From CAVRUF01 sp963716005 (GTDB taxonomy: Bacteria; Actinomycetota; Thermoleophilia; Gaiellales; Gaiellaceae): a DNA stretch of 64,000 bases. The stretch lies in the NCBI GenBank assembly GCA_963716005.1, contig OY970285.1:1922001-1986000 (forward strand), in the 5' to 3' direction. The notes beneath the pieces are model-generated. The model had not been told where the DNA came from. It did not search any database and was given only the letters and a program-made list of their open reading frames with translations. Shown here piece by piece: positions 34,182 to 42,485 of this stretch. Each line of letters opens with the position of its first letter. Within the stretch, counting starts at the first letter, position 1. A program made the translations under genes and the position numbers.

Positions 34182-35364
34182 CCTCCGCCCCTTGCTCGAT
34201 CCACGCGCCGAGGAGCCGGCGCTCCTCGTCGGTCATGCCGGTCACGTTGCCGGGCGGCATGGTCATCGTGTCGACCGCCATGGTCGCGATCGCGTCCACA
34301 TTGCCGACGATCTCCTCGGGCGTGTCGAAGGTGATGCCGGCCGGCGCCGACGGCACGTCCCGCGGCGTTATCGAGTGACAGCCAGCGCACCGCTCCTCGA
34401 CGATTGCGGCGATCTCGGCGAAGGAGACCGGCTCGGCGGCAACATTGCCGGCGGCGTCATCGTCGGGTCTCAGCACGAGGGCCAGCGCGACGACGGCCAG
34501 CGCGGCCGTCGCAGGGATCGCCCACACGTTCCTCCCCTGATGCCGCAGGTTGAAGAACAGCCGCACCCACGCCCCGACGGCCATGAGCGCGAGCAGGATG
34601 AGCCAGCTCCGCTCATGCGCGTACGCGAGCGGGAAGTGGATCGAGATCATTGCGAAGACGACCGGAAGCGTCAGGTAGTTGTTGTGCACCGAGCGCTCCT
34701 TGGCCCGGAGCAACGGCGCCGGGTCCGGCTCCCGCCCCTCCTCCTTGGCGCGGACGAGCTGCCGGTGGGCGGGAATGATGTTGAAGAAGACGTTTCCGGC
34801 CATGATCGTCCCGAGCATCGCCCCGACCTGGAGGAAGGCCGCGCGGCCGCTGAAGAGCTGCGCCGATACGTATGCGGCCGCGACGGTGAAGAGGGCGACC
34901 GCCACGCCGAGCGCGAGCTCTCTCCCGGCGAGAAGGCGGCAGAGGACGTCGTAGACGATCCACGAGAGCGCCAGCAACGCGATGCTCGCCGCGATCGCGA
35001 CCCCCGGCTGGATGTCGGCCACCTGCGGGTCGATCAGGAACTCGTCCGCCCGTACGTAGTAGAGAACGACGAAGAGCGCGAACCCGGAGAGCCACGTCGT
35101 ATACGCCTCCCACTTGAACCAGTGGAGGGGCTCGGGCAGCGCGCCCGGCGCGACTTTGTACTTCTGCGTGTGGTAAAAGCCGCCGCCGTGAACAGCCCAG
35201 AACTCCCCGGCCACGCCTTCGTCGGCGTCGTCACGGCGCTTCGGCGGCCTGAGCGACAGGTCCAGGTAGACGAAGTAAAAGGACGCGCCGATCCATGCCA
35301 TCGCCGCGATGACGTGCAGCCACCGGAGGAGGACGTTCAGCCAGTCGGTCAGATAGGGATCCAC
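34168..35364 (-). CDS. puuD: PuuD-type membrane urate oxidase with cytochrome c domain
   Basis: Oxidises urate to 5-hydroxyisourate without making H2O2, passing electrons to a c-type haem. 398 residues: an eight-helix membrane domain (WLHVIAAMAWIGASFYFVYLD, HGGGFYHTQKYKVAP, WFKWEAYTTWLSGF, NVFFNIIPAHRQLV, RSVHNNYLTLPVVFAMIS) followed by CAGCH at 326-330 and a possible axial Met in MTMPPGN. It faces HIU hydrolase and OHCU decarboxylase, which use its product. TAAGGT lies 10 bases before the GTG. Confidence 0.9.
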   Translation of the reverse strand: MDPYLTDWLNVLLRWLHVIAAMAWIGASFYFVYLDLSLRPPKRRDDADEGVAGEFWAVHGGGFYHTQKYKVAPGALPEPLHWFKWEAYTTWLSGFALFVVLYYVRADEFLIDPQVADIQPGVAIAASIALLALSWIVYDVLCRLLAGRELALGVAVALFTVAAAYVSAQLFSGRAAFLQVGAMLGTIMAGNVFFNIIPAHRQLVRAKEEGREPDPAPLLRAKERSVHNNYLTLPVVFAMISIHFPLAYAHERSWLILLALMAVGAWVRLFFNLRHQGRNVWAIPATAALAVVALALVLRPDDDAAGNVAAEPVSFAEIAAIVEERCAGCHSITPRDVPSAPAGITFDTPEEIVGNVDAIATMAVDTMTMPPGNVTGMTDEERRLLGAWIEQGAEVSPP

Positions 35365-35420
35365 CGGAGCCGGGACCTTACGATGCCCGATCGCTGGAGG
35401 GGAACTCTCGGAACTCGGGA

Positions 35421-35426
35421 TAGGCT
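35421..35426 (+). promoter_or_regulatory. -10 hexamer TAGGCT of the DUF3830 gene
   Basis: TAGGCT, N6 to ATG 35433. Confidence 0.5.
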
Positions 35427-35432
35427 GCGCAC

Positions 35433-35840
35433 ATGCTCGAGATCACGGCAGGCTCGCTTCGCTTTCGCGCCCAGCTCGAGGAGGAGCGAGCGCCGGCAAC
35501 GTGCGCCGCGCTCCGCGCGCTGCTCCCGCTCGAGGGATCGATCATGCAGGCCCGCTGGAGCGGCGAGTCCGCTTGGGTGCCGCTCGGCGATCTAGAGACC
35601 GGACTGGGGCCGGAGAACGCAAATTCGTACCCGGCGGCGGGCGAGCTCCTGCTCTATCCGGGCGGCGTCTCCGAGACGGAGATCCTCTTCCCGTACGGGG
35701 CGACGTGCTTCGCGAGCAAGATGGGCCAGCTGGCCGGAAACCACTTCGCGACGATCGTGGACGGCCGTGCCGAGTTGGAGGAGTTGGGGCGCCTCGTGGT
35801 CTGGGAGGGCGCGCAGAACGTCCGGTTCGCCGCGGCGTAG
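35433..35840 (+). CDS. DUF3830 family protein (cyclophilin-like fold)
   Basis: 135 residues: ERAPATCAALRALLPLEGSIMQARWSGE, NANSYPAAGELLLYPGG, EILFPYGATCFASKMGQLAGNHFATI. This matches the DUF3830 family, whose members often sit beside purine-ring or hydantoin amidohydrolases, as here. Function is not established. Ends directly against the convergent amidohydrolase stop at 35841. Confidence 0.82.
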   Translation: MLEITAGSLRFRAQLEEERAPATCAALRALLPLEGSIMQARWSGESAWVPLGDLETGLGPENANSYPAAGELLLYPGGVSETEILFPYGATCFASKMGQLAGNHFATIVDGRAELEELGRLVVWEGAQNVRFAAA

Positions 35841-37010
35841 CTACGCCGCGAGGCGGCGAAGCGCGGCCGCAAGGACGCCGACGGCGAGCGCCACGTCGTC
35901 GCCGCTCGTCTCTTCCTCGGGGCAGTGACTAGCGCCGCCTGCCAGGCTGCGAACGAACAGGAGCCCCGTCGGGACGCCGGCCGCCGCAAGCACCATCGCG
36001 TCGTGACCAGCGCCGGACGTGAGTTCGACGGTCGGTATGCCTACGTCTTCGAGCGCCCCGCGCAGCGCGTCCGTCGGGCCCTGCGCCATGGGCACGGGAT
36101 CCGTCACGTGGACACGCGCCTCCGGAACGGCATCGAGGACGGCGTCGAGTCGTTCCCGGTCGGGCGCCCGGACGTCGATGCTCATGCGCACCCGCGACGG
36201 CACGACGTTGACCGCTCCTGGTTCGACATCGACGCGCCCGGCCGTGGCGACGGCGCCGTCGACGCCGCGCGCGGCGTCGCGGAGGCGCAGGACGAACTCG
36301 GCGGCGGCGCACAGCGCGTCCTCGCGTACGTCCATCGGCGTCGTACCGGCGTGGCGCGCGAGGCCCGTGAACTCGGCCTCCCCTCGCGCGACGCCGACAA
36401 CGGCGGTGGCAACGCCGAGCGCGACGTGCCGCGCGTCGAGCACGGCTCCTTGCTCGACGTGGCATTCGAGGAACGCCGCCGGGGCCGGCTCGAGCCAGCC
36501 GCTGGAGGCCGGTGGAGAAAGGCCGAGTGAAGCGAGCGCCTCCTGGACCGTCGTTCCTGCCGCGTCGCGCTGTTCGAACTCACCCGGAGCGAGCCGCCCG
36601 CAGAGCGCCCGGCTGCCGAAGAGCCCCCGGCCGAAGCGCGAGCCCTCTTCGTCACGGAAGGCGACGACCACGAGCGTGCGCTCGTGCGGGCCGGACGCCC
36701 GGGCGAGTTGGATGGCCTCGAGGCCGCCGACCACGCCGAGCGCGCCGTCGAAGCGGCCGCCGTCCGGGACCGAGTCGAGATGCGAGCCGGTCCAGATCTC
36801 CGGCAGGTCGGGCCTCGCTCCCGCCAAGCGGCCCGTGAGGTTGCCCGCAGGATCGACGTGTACGGACAAGCCGGCCTCCTCCATCCAGCCCGCCGCCAAG
36901 TCGTGCGCCTCCTGCTCGGCGCGGCTCAGGCCAGGCCGGTTCGCGCCCGTTCCGCCACCAATGGCGTAGAGCCGCTCGAGCCGATCGAGGACGCGCTCGG
37001 CGCGGTCCAC
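35841..37010 (-). CDS. M20-family amidohydrolase, allantoate/N-carbamoyl amino acid type
   Basis: Zinc enzyme of 389 residues. Metal ligands: IWTGSHLDSVPDGGRFDGALG (His, Asp), FRDEEGSRFGRGLFGS (Glu), ECHVEQG (His), and GGASHCPEEET near the C-terminus. These are the hydantoinase/carbamoylase-group signatures. The surrounding urate and allantoin genes make allantoate or ureidoglycolate the likely substrate. GTG start just 2 bases after the aldehyde dehydrogenase stop. Confidence 0.87.
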   Translation of the reverse strand: MDRAERVLDRLERLYAIGGGTGANRPGLSRAEQEAHDLAAGWMEEAGLSVHVDPAGNLTGRLAGARPDLPEIWTGSHLDSVPDGGRFDGALGVVGGLEAIQLARASGPHERTLVVVAFRDEEGSRFGRGLFGSRALCGRLAPGEFEQRDAAGTTVQEALASLGLSPPASSGWLEPAPAAFLECHVEQGAVLDARHVALGVATAVVGVARGEAEFTGLARHAGTTPMDVREDALCAAAEFVLRLRDAARGVDGAVATAGRVDVEPGAVNVVPSRVRMSIDVRAPDRERLDAVLDAVPEARVHVTDPVPMAQGPTDALRGALEDVGIPTVELTSGAGHDAMVLAAAGVPTGLLFVRSLAGGASHCPEEETSGDDVALAVGVLAAALRRLAA

Positions 37011-37012
37011 CG

Positions 37013-38477
37013 CTAAAGGCCGAGCGGATTCACGGGACGCGCGCCCGTGTTGACGATGACGCCCTTCGACTCGAGGTACATGTCGAGCGTCTCGAGCGCG
37101 GTCTCGCGGCCGAAGCCGGACTGCTTGTAGCCGCCGAACGGCAGGCCGGGAAACGCGGAATACGGCATGTTGATCCCGACGATCCCCGCCTTGAGACGAC
37201 CGGCGACGCGGTGCCCGCGCGCGGGATCGCCCGACCAGACCGTCGCGACGAGCCCGTACTGCGAGTCGTTGGCGATCGCGATCGCCTCCTTCTCGTCGGT
37301 GAACGGAATCGCGGTGACGACGGGCCCGAAGATCTCCTCCTGTGCGACGGTCATGGCGTTGTCGACCTTGGCGAGGACGGTCGCCGGGTAGAACGCGCCC
37401 TCGCCGTCGGTGGGCGCACCGCCGACCACGACCTCGGCTCCCTCGCTCACGCCCTTCTCCACGTAGCCGTGCACCTTCTCGCGGTGCGCCTGAGAGATGA
37501 GCGAGCCCATCTGCGTCTCGGCGTCGAACGGATCGCCGACCTTCACGCGGCTCGCGGCGTCGGCGAGACGCATGACGAACTCGTCGTAGATCGATGCCTC
37601 CACCAGGATGCGCGACCGGGCGTCGCAGCTCTGCCCGGCGGAGTAGTAGATCGCGTACGCGGAGCTGGGGACAGCGTCGTCCAGGTTGGCGTCGGCGAAG
37701 ACGAGATTCGGACTCTTGCCGCCGAGCTCCAGGGACAGCCGCTTGACCGGCTCGGAGGCGAGCCGCATGACCTCGCTCCCCGAGCGCGTCGAGCCGGTGA
37801 ACGAGACCTTGTCCACGCCCGGATGCGAGACGAGGTACGACCCGACGCTTGGACCGTCCGCCGGAACGACGTTGACGACGCCGGGCGGAATCCCGACCTC
37901 GGTCGCCAGCTCACCGAGCCGCAGGGCGGTCAGCGGCGTCTGGGGATCCGGCTTGAGGACGACCGTGCAGCCAGCGGCGATCGCGGGCGAAAGCTTCCAG
38001 GCGGCCATCATCACCGGGTAGTTCCAGGGGACGATCTGCGCGCAGACCCCGACCGGCTCGCGCAAGGAGTAGAAGAGCAGCGAACCGCCGATCGGGTGCG
38101 AGCGGCCGGCGATCGTCGCGATCGTCGTGGCGAAGAAGCGGAAGTTCTCGACGGCGGTCGCGACCTCGCCCTTCACCGAGGAGATCGCCTTGCCGACGTT
38201 GCGCGTCTCGAGCTCGACGAGCTCCTTGCGGTTCTCGTGGACCGCGTCGGCGAGCGCATGGAGAAGCCGCGAGCGCTCGGTCGCGGGCGTCTTGCCCCAC
38301 GGTCCGTCGAGCGCGTCGCGAGCCGCTGCGACGGCGCGGTCGATGTCCTCGGTTCCCGGCCAGCGCGGCGCGGGCGAGCGGAGCTCCGGTCGCCGGCTCG
38401 AAGAGATCGCGGAATTCGCCCGAGGCGGGCTCGACGAACTCGCCGTCGATGAAGAGGCCGTACTCCCGGTCGCTCAC
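37013..38477 (-). CDS. NAD(P)-dependent aldehyde dehydrogenase, frame break
   Basis: 487 residues after removing one base at about 38355-38358 (between LARAALAG and EDIDRAVAAARDAL). Motifs: QIVPWNYPVMMAAWKLSPA, FTGSTRSGSEVM, the base Glu in LELGGKSPN, the nucleophile Cys in SAGQSCDARSR, EEIFGPVV and GGYKQSGFGRE. It resembles amino- and betaine-aldehyde dehydrogenases. Start GTG is 8 bases after TATCGT (38486-38491). It precedes and probably is co-transcribed with the amidohydrolase. Confidence 0.88.
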
Positions 38478-38485
38478 GGCAGCGG

Positions 38486-38491
38486 ACGATA
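38486..38491 (-). promoter_or_regulatory. -10 hexamer TATCGT of the aldehyde dehydrogenase gene
   Basis: TATCGT on minus, N8 to GTG 38477. Confidence 0.45.
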
Positions 38492-38535
38492 CCGGGCTGC
38501 GGTGGGTGTCGTGATGCGTGTGGGGATCGGCCCCA

Positions 38536-38568
38536 GGATCGCGGCGGATGGAGTATCCGCCGCGATCC
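38536..38568. repeat. Perfect 14-pair hairpin
   Basis: GGATCGCGGCGGAT, loop GGAGT, ATCCGCCGCGATCC. No U-tract on either strand. Terminator, attenuator or operator are all possible. Confidence 0.6.
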
Positions 38569-38741
38569 CTGCCTGGGCCGACCCTTCCCAACCCGGAGGT
38601 GCGCCCCAGGCGACCAAAGCGGCCGTCTGCGCTGCGCGAGCATCCCGCGAATGTGGACTTGTGGCAAGCCGCTCAGAGACGTCCTTGCAAAACCTTTTCG
38701 TTCGCATTGCGCAGATCTTGGCGGCCTAACGCACGAATATC

Positions 38742-38774
38742 GCGCAATTGGCACGAATTCCGTGCGTATTGCGC
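38742..38774. promoter_or_regulatory. Long dyad with ATTGCGC/GCACG arms, candidate operator
   Basis: Arms GCGCAATTGGCACG (38742-38755) and CGTGCGTATTGCGC (38761-38774) pair at 12 of 14 positions around AATTC. Further half-sites: ATTGCGC at 38705-38711 and GCACGAAT at 38731-38738. Confidence 0.5.
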
Positions 38775-38823
38775 GGAAATCCGGGATAGGCTTGCGGCGG
38801 GGAGGAGGCCGGGCGCGCCGTAT

Positions 38824-39996
38824 CTAGGGACGCTCGAAGACGGCGGCTTGACCCTGTCCGACGCCGACGCAGAGGGTCGCGAGGCCGCGCTTCGCATCGC
38901 GACGCCGCAGTTCGTGCAGAAGCGTCACGACGAGCCGGGCGCCCGTCATGCCGAGCGGATGACCGAGCGCAATCGCGCCGCCGTTCACGTTCACGCGCTC
39001 CGGATCGAGGCCGAGATCGCGGATCACCTGGAGGCTCTGCGACGCGAACGCCTCGTTCAGCTCGACCAGGTCGAGATCGCCGATCTCGAGGCCCGCGCGC
39101 GCGAGCACCTTCCGGACGGCCGGGATCGGACCGATGCCCATGATCCGCGGATCGACGCCGGCGACCGCGCTCGCCACGAAGCGGCCGAGCGGCTCGACGC
39201 CCAGTTCCTGCGCCCGCTCCTCGCTCGCCACTACGAGCGCTGCGGCGCCGTCGTTCACGCCGCTCGAGTTCCCGGCCGTCACCGTCCCGTCTTCGCGGAA
39301 CGCCGGCCGAAGCGACGCGAGCTTCTCGAGCGTCGAGTCCGGCCGCGGATGCTCGTCGCGCTCGACGTCGCCGACCGGAACGAGCTCGTCGTCGAAGCGC
39401 CCCGCCTCGTGAGCGGCCGCCCAGCGCCTGTGGCTCTCGAGCGCGAACGCGTCCTGATCCTCGCGCGAGACCTCGAACTGCTCGGCCACGTTCTCGCCGG
39501 TCTCGCCCATCGACTCGAGCGGGAACATCGCCTCCATCTGCGGGTTCGGGAACCGCCAGCCGAGCGTCGTGTCCCAGCCCGTCTGCGTTCCGCGTCCGTA
39601 AGCACGCTCGGCCTTCGCATAGACGAACGGCGCGCGGGTCATCGACTCGGCCCCGCCCGCGACGAAGAGATCTCCCGACCCGGCGCGGATCGCGTGGCAC
39701 GCCTCGACGACCGCCGAGAGCCCCGACGCGCAGAGCCGGTTTACGGTGACTCCGGCGACTTCTTGCGGAAGCCCGGCGAGAAGCGCAGCCATGCGCGCGA
39801 CGTTGCGATTGTCCTCGCCGGCCTGGTTCGCGGCGCCGAAGTAGACGTCCTCGATCTCGTCCACGGGGACTCGCGCGCGCGAGACCGCCTCCTTGATGAC
39901 GAGCGCCGCGAGATCGTCGGGCCGCTCGCCCGCGAGCACGCCGCCGTAGCGCCCGATCGGCGTGCGAACCGCGGAGAGGATTACGGCTTCCGGCAC
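38824..39996 (-). CDS. Acetyl-CoA C-acyltransferase (thiolase)
   Basis: 390 residues, PaaJ/PcaF/FadA-type. Nucleophile Cys in VNRLCASGLSAV, His in NGGAIALGHPLGMTGAR, second Cys in LCVGVGQGQA. Position-specific SAVRTPIGRYGGVLAG at the N-terminus is typical of degradative thiolases. It could cleave 3-oxoadipyl-CoA from the phenylacetate pathway. GTG start is 7 bases after TAGACT, shared with the divergent lipoprotein gene. Confidence 0.93.
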   Translation of the reverse strand: MPEAVILSAVRTPIGRYGGVLAGERPDDLAALVIKEAVSRARVPVDEIEDVYFGAANQAGEDNRNVARMAALLAGLPQEVAGVTVNRLCASGLSAVVEACHAIRAGSGDLFVAGGAESMTRAPFVYAKAERAYGRGTQTGWDTTLGWRFPNPQMEAMFPLESMGETGENVAEQFEVSREDQDAFALESHRRWAAAHEAGRFDDELVPVGDVERDEHPRPDSTLEKLASLRPAFREDGTVTAGNSSGVNDGAAALVVASEERAQELGVEPLGRFVASAVAGVDPRIMGIGPIPAVRKVLARAGLEIGDLDLVELNEAFASQSLQVIRDLGLDPERVNVNGGAIALGHPLGMTGARLVVTLLHELRRRDAKRGLATLCVGVGQGQAAVFERP

Positions 39997-40002
39997 GCGG
40001 CC

Positions 40003-40009
40003 TAGTCTA
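40003..40009. promoter_or_regulatory. Bidirectional -10 element TAGTCTA
   Basis: TAGTCT (40003-40008) is 6 bases before the plus-strand GTG 40015; TAGACT (40009-40004) is 7 bases before the minus-strand GTG 39996. The two hexamers share five base pairs, and 18 bases separate the start codons. Confidence 0.6.
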
Positions 40010-40014
40010 TGGCC

Positions 40015-40656
40015 GTGTTTCGAGCCCGCGTGCCGTTCGCTCGGGTCTGCGGGATCGTCGCAACCGTCGTCGTGCTCGCCGTGGTCACCGCTTGCGGCGG
40101 CGGGTCGTCGGCGGAACCCGAGCCCGGCGGCGTTACGCCCTTCGCAGTTCCGGCCGCCGGTTTCTCGATCGGCGTCCCGACCGGCTGGCGGGGCGTGGAC
40201 AAGGCCAACGCGCAGCAGGCGCTCGACGACGCACTGGCCGCCGACCCCGACCTGAAGGCGATCTTCGAGAGCCTCACCAGCGAGACGAGCGCCGGAATCC
40301 AGTTCGTCGCGGTCGCACCCGACAAGACGGACGGCTTCACGACCAACGCGAACGTCGTCACGGAGCCGCTTCCGGACGGGATGAACAACGCGGCGTACTT
40401 CGCTGCGAACCAGGATCTGATCAAGTCGCTCTTCGCCGTCGACCCCGAAGCGACGACCGTGACGCTCCCGGCGGGTGAGGCCGGGCGGCTGGAGTACACG
40501 CGGAAGGACACCGGCGGCCGCGAGCTGCGGCAGATCCAGTACTTCCTCACGGACGCCGACACCGGCTACGTGATGACGTTCACGACCGTTCCGGACGCGG
40601 GCTCGAAATACGACGCCGTGTTCCAGGAGTCGGCCGAGTCGTTCCGGCTGCTCTAG
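40015..40656 (+). CDS. Lipoprotein, unknown
   Basis: 213 residues from GTG 40015, chosen over ATG 40009 because only GTG keeps the TAGTCT-N6 spacing. Signal peptide with lipobox VVTAC, then a Gly/Ser-rich tether. Mature domain: FSIGVPTGWRGVDKANAQQALDDALAADPDLKAIF, EAGRLEYTRKDTGGRELRQIQYFLT, and YVMTFTTVPDAGSKYDAVFQESAESFRLL, a PsbP/LpqN-like pattern. Role unknown. Confidence 0.78.
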   Translation: MFRARVPFARVCGIVATVVVLAVVTACGGGSSAEPEPGGVTPFAVPAAGFSIGVPTGWRGVDKANAQQALDDALAADPDLKAIFESLTSETSAGIQFVAVAPDKTDGFTTNANVVTEPLPDGMNNAAYFAANQDLIKSLFAVDPEATTVTLPAGEAGRLEYTRKDTGGRELRQIQYFLTDADTGYVMTFTTVPDAGSKYDAVFQESAESFRLL

Positions 40657-40659
40657 CGC

Positions 40660-41487
40660 CTAGACGAACTCGATGTTCACGGCCTGCGTGATCGCGCCCT
40701 CGCGGCTCGCGCGCGCGAGCAGCTCCTCGACCGCCTGGCGACCCTCGTCGCCGTACTCCTGCGTGAGCCGGTTCACGTACATGCCCACGAAGCGGTCGGT
40801 GAGGGCGGGATCGAGGCCACGGCCGAACTGCATCGCGTACTCGAGCGCCTCGGAACGGTTGTCGAGGCCGGCCTCGATCGACTCGGCGAGGACGTCGGAG
40901 AGCTCCTTCAGCTTCTCGTCGCCGATGTCGCGCCGCGCCACGTTGATCCCGAGCGGAAGCGGAAGCCCCGTCTCGACGAGCCACCAATCGCCGAGGTCGA
41001 CGATCCGCTCGAGGCCGTGTTGGCCGTAGGTGAGCTGGCCCTCGTGGATCAGGAGCCCGGCGTCGGCGCGTCCGGTTTCGACCTCTTCCATGATCTGGTC
41101 GAACGGCACCTCGCGGAAGCGGAACTCGGCGCCGAGGTAGAGGCGGAGCGCGAGAAACGCCGTGGTCATCTTCCCGGGAACGGCGATCTCGATATCGCGC
41201 AGCGACTCCGGCGCGATCTTCTCGCGCGCGACGACGATCGGGCCGTAGCCGTGGCCCATGCTCGCGCCGTGCGGAAGGATCACGTAGTGGTGCTGGACGT
41301 GCGGATAGGCGTGCAGCGAGATCGCGGTGACCTCGAGCTTGCCGTCCATCGCCCACTCGTTCAGCGACTGGATGTCGTTCAGGACGTGCTCGAACTCGAA
41401 ACCGCGCGTGTCGACGACACCCGCGGCGAGGCCCCAGAACATGAACGCGTCATCGGGATCGGGACTATGTCCAAGACGAATCAGCAA
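40660..41487 (-). CDS. mqnD: 1,4-dihydroxy-6-naphthoate synthase
   Basis: Converts cyclic dehypoxanthinyl futalosine to 1,4-dihydroxy-6-naphthoate in the futalosine route to menaquinone. 275 residues with SPDPDDAFMFWGLAAG at the N-terminus, AISLHAYPHVQHHYVILPHGASMG and ADAGLLIHEGQLTYG, the MqnA/MqnD periplasmic-binding fold with the catalytic His of the HEGQ segment. Start is TTG, 7 bases after TAGGCT (41495-41500). No other mqn gene is adjacent. Confidence 0.93.
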   Translation of the reverse strand: MLIRLGHSPDPDDAFMFWGLAAGVVDTRGFEFEHVLNDIQSLNEWAMDGKLEVTAISLHAYPHVQHHYVILPHGASMGHGYGPIVVAREKIAPESLRDIEIAVPGKMTTAFLALRLYLGAEFRFREVPFDQIMEEVETGRADAGLLIHEGQLTYGQHGLERIVDLGDWWLVETGLPLPLGINVARRDIGDEKLKELSDVLAESIEAGLDNRSEALEYAMQFGRGLDPALTDRFVGMYVNRLTQEYGDEGRQAVEELLARASREGAITQAVNIEFV

Positions 41488-41494
41488 GGCGGCG

Positions 41495-41500
41495 AGCCTA
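41495..41500 (-). promoter_or_regulatory. -10 hexamer TAGGCT of mqnD
   Basis: TAGGCT on minus, N7 to a TTG start. Confidence 0.55.
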
Positions 41501-41536
41501 GCAACGTCCCTGGGGCTACGCGGCGGTAGGCGTCAC

Positions 41537-41542
41537 TACCAT
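41537..41542 (+). promoter_or_regulatory. -10 hexamer TACCAT of the DtxR-type gene
   Basis: TACCAT, N7 to GTG 41550. Confidence 0.5.
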
Positions 41543-41549
41543 TCCGGGT

Positions 41550-42210
41550 GTGCCGAGCGAAGACCTGAGCCACGCGATCCAGGACTACCTGAAGGAGATC
41601 TACAAGCTGCAGTCCGAGGGCGAGCGCCCGACGACGACCGTGATCGCGCGCAGGCTCGGCGTGGCGCCCTCGTCGGCGACGGCGATGCTGAAGAAGCTGG
41701 CCGCGCTGGGGCTCGTCGAGCACGCACCGTACAAGGGCGCGACGCTGACCCCGGACGGCGAGAAGATCGCGCTCGAGGTGATCCGCCACCACCGGCTGCT
41801 CGAGCAGTACCTCGCGGAAACGCTCGGGTCTGCCGATCGACGAGGTGCACGACGAGGCCGACCGGCTCGAGCACGTGCTCTCGGACGAGCTGGAGCGCCG
41901 CATCGACGAGGCGCTCGGCTTCCCGACGCACGATCCGCACGGGGATCCGATCCCGGACGCGGAGCTGAACGTCACGCACTCGAAGCTGCGCTCCCTGGAC
42001 GCGCTCGAGCCGGGCGAGGAGGCGACGATTCGCCGCGTTCCGAGCGACGACGCGGAGGTGCTGCGCTACCTCGCGACGCTCGCGCTCGTTCCCGGCGGCC
42101 GGGTGAAGATGGGCCGCTGCGAACCGTTCGGCGGGCCGCTCACAGTGACCGTCGGCGGCACCGAGCATGCGATCTCCCGGGAGCTGGCCGGGCAGATCGG
42201 CGTCGGCTAG
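41550..42210 (+). CDS. DtxR/MntR-family metal-dependent regulator, frame break
   Basis: N-terminal HTH: SHAIQDYLKEIYKLQSEGE, TVIARRLGVAPSSATAMLKKLAALG, then dimerisation helices EVIRHHRLLEQYLAETLG. The frame breaks at about 41827-41831 and resumes LPIDEVHDEADRLEHVLSDELERRI, whose His/Glu residues are the usual metal ligands, and ends with an SH3-like FeoA domain. One base removed gives 219 residues. IdeR-like Fe or Mn control is likely. Confidence 0.85.
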
Positions 42211-42215
42211 CCCGG

Positions 42216-42221
42216 TAGGAT
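42216..42221 (+). promoter_or_regulatory. -10 hexamer TAGGAT of the 42228 gene
   Basis: TAGGAT, N6 to ATG. Confidence 0.5.
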
Positions 42222-42227
42222 CGCTCC

Positions 42228-42485
42228 ATGGGCTTCTTCAAGAACCTCTTCGGCAAGAAGGACAAGGACACCGAGGATCGCCACGAGTCGATCTCGAAGG
42301 ACGAGGCACTCGGCGCGTACGTCATCCGCGAGCACAAGTCGGGCCGGTCGGTCACGGAGATCATGGACGACCCGTACCTGAAGAACCGCACGACCGACGA
42401 GCAGCGCCTGCGCCTGCTCGAGCGGCCCGAGGTCATCCGCGCGATCGGCGAGAACACGGCCGCCGAGGCGCGGGAGAAGCTCTAG
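42228..42485 (+). CDS. Small charged protein, unknown
   Basis: 85 residues, not recognised. Basic N-terminus GFFKNLFGKKDKD that could contact a membrane, then SISKDEALGAYVIREHKSGRSVTEIMDDPYLKNRTTDEQRLRLLERPEVIRAIG, fully soluble and helical. It has no Cys or Trp. The leaderless promoter supports it as a real gene. Its end overlaps the convergent gene by 4 bases. Confidence 0.65.
   Translation: MGFFKNLFGKKDKDTEDRHESISKDEALGAYVIREHKSGRSVTEIMDDPYLKNRTTDEQRLRLLERPEVIRAIGENTAAEAREKL

Larger units (their letters stand above)
38478..38823. promoter_or_regulatory. Gene-free 346-base control region
   Basis: No coding potential. It separates the thiolase stop from the aldehyde dehydrogenase start, both on minus. 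It contains the -10 TATCGT (38486-38491), a perfect hairpin (38536-38568), and a less G+C-rich block (about 38690-38785) with repeated ATTGCGC and GCACGAAT elements forming a long dyad. Confidence 0.6.
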
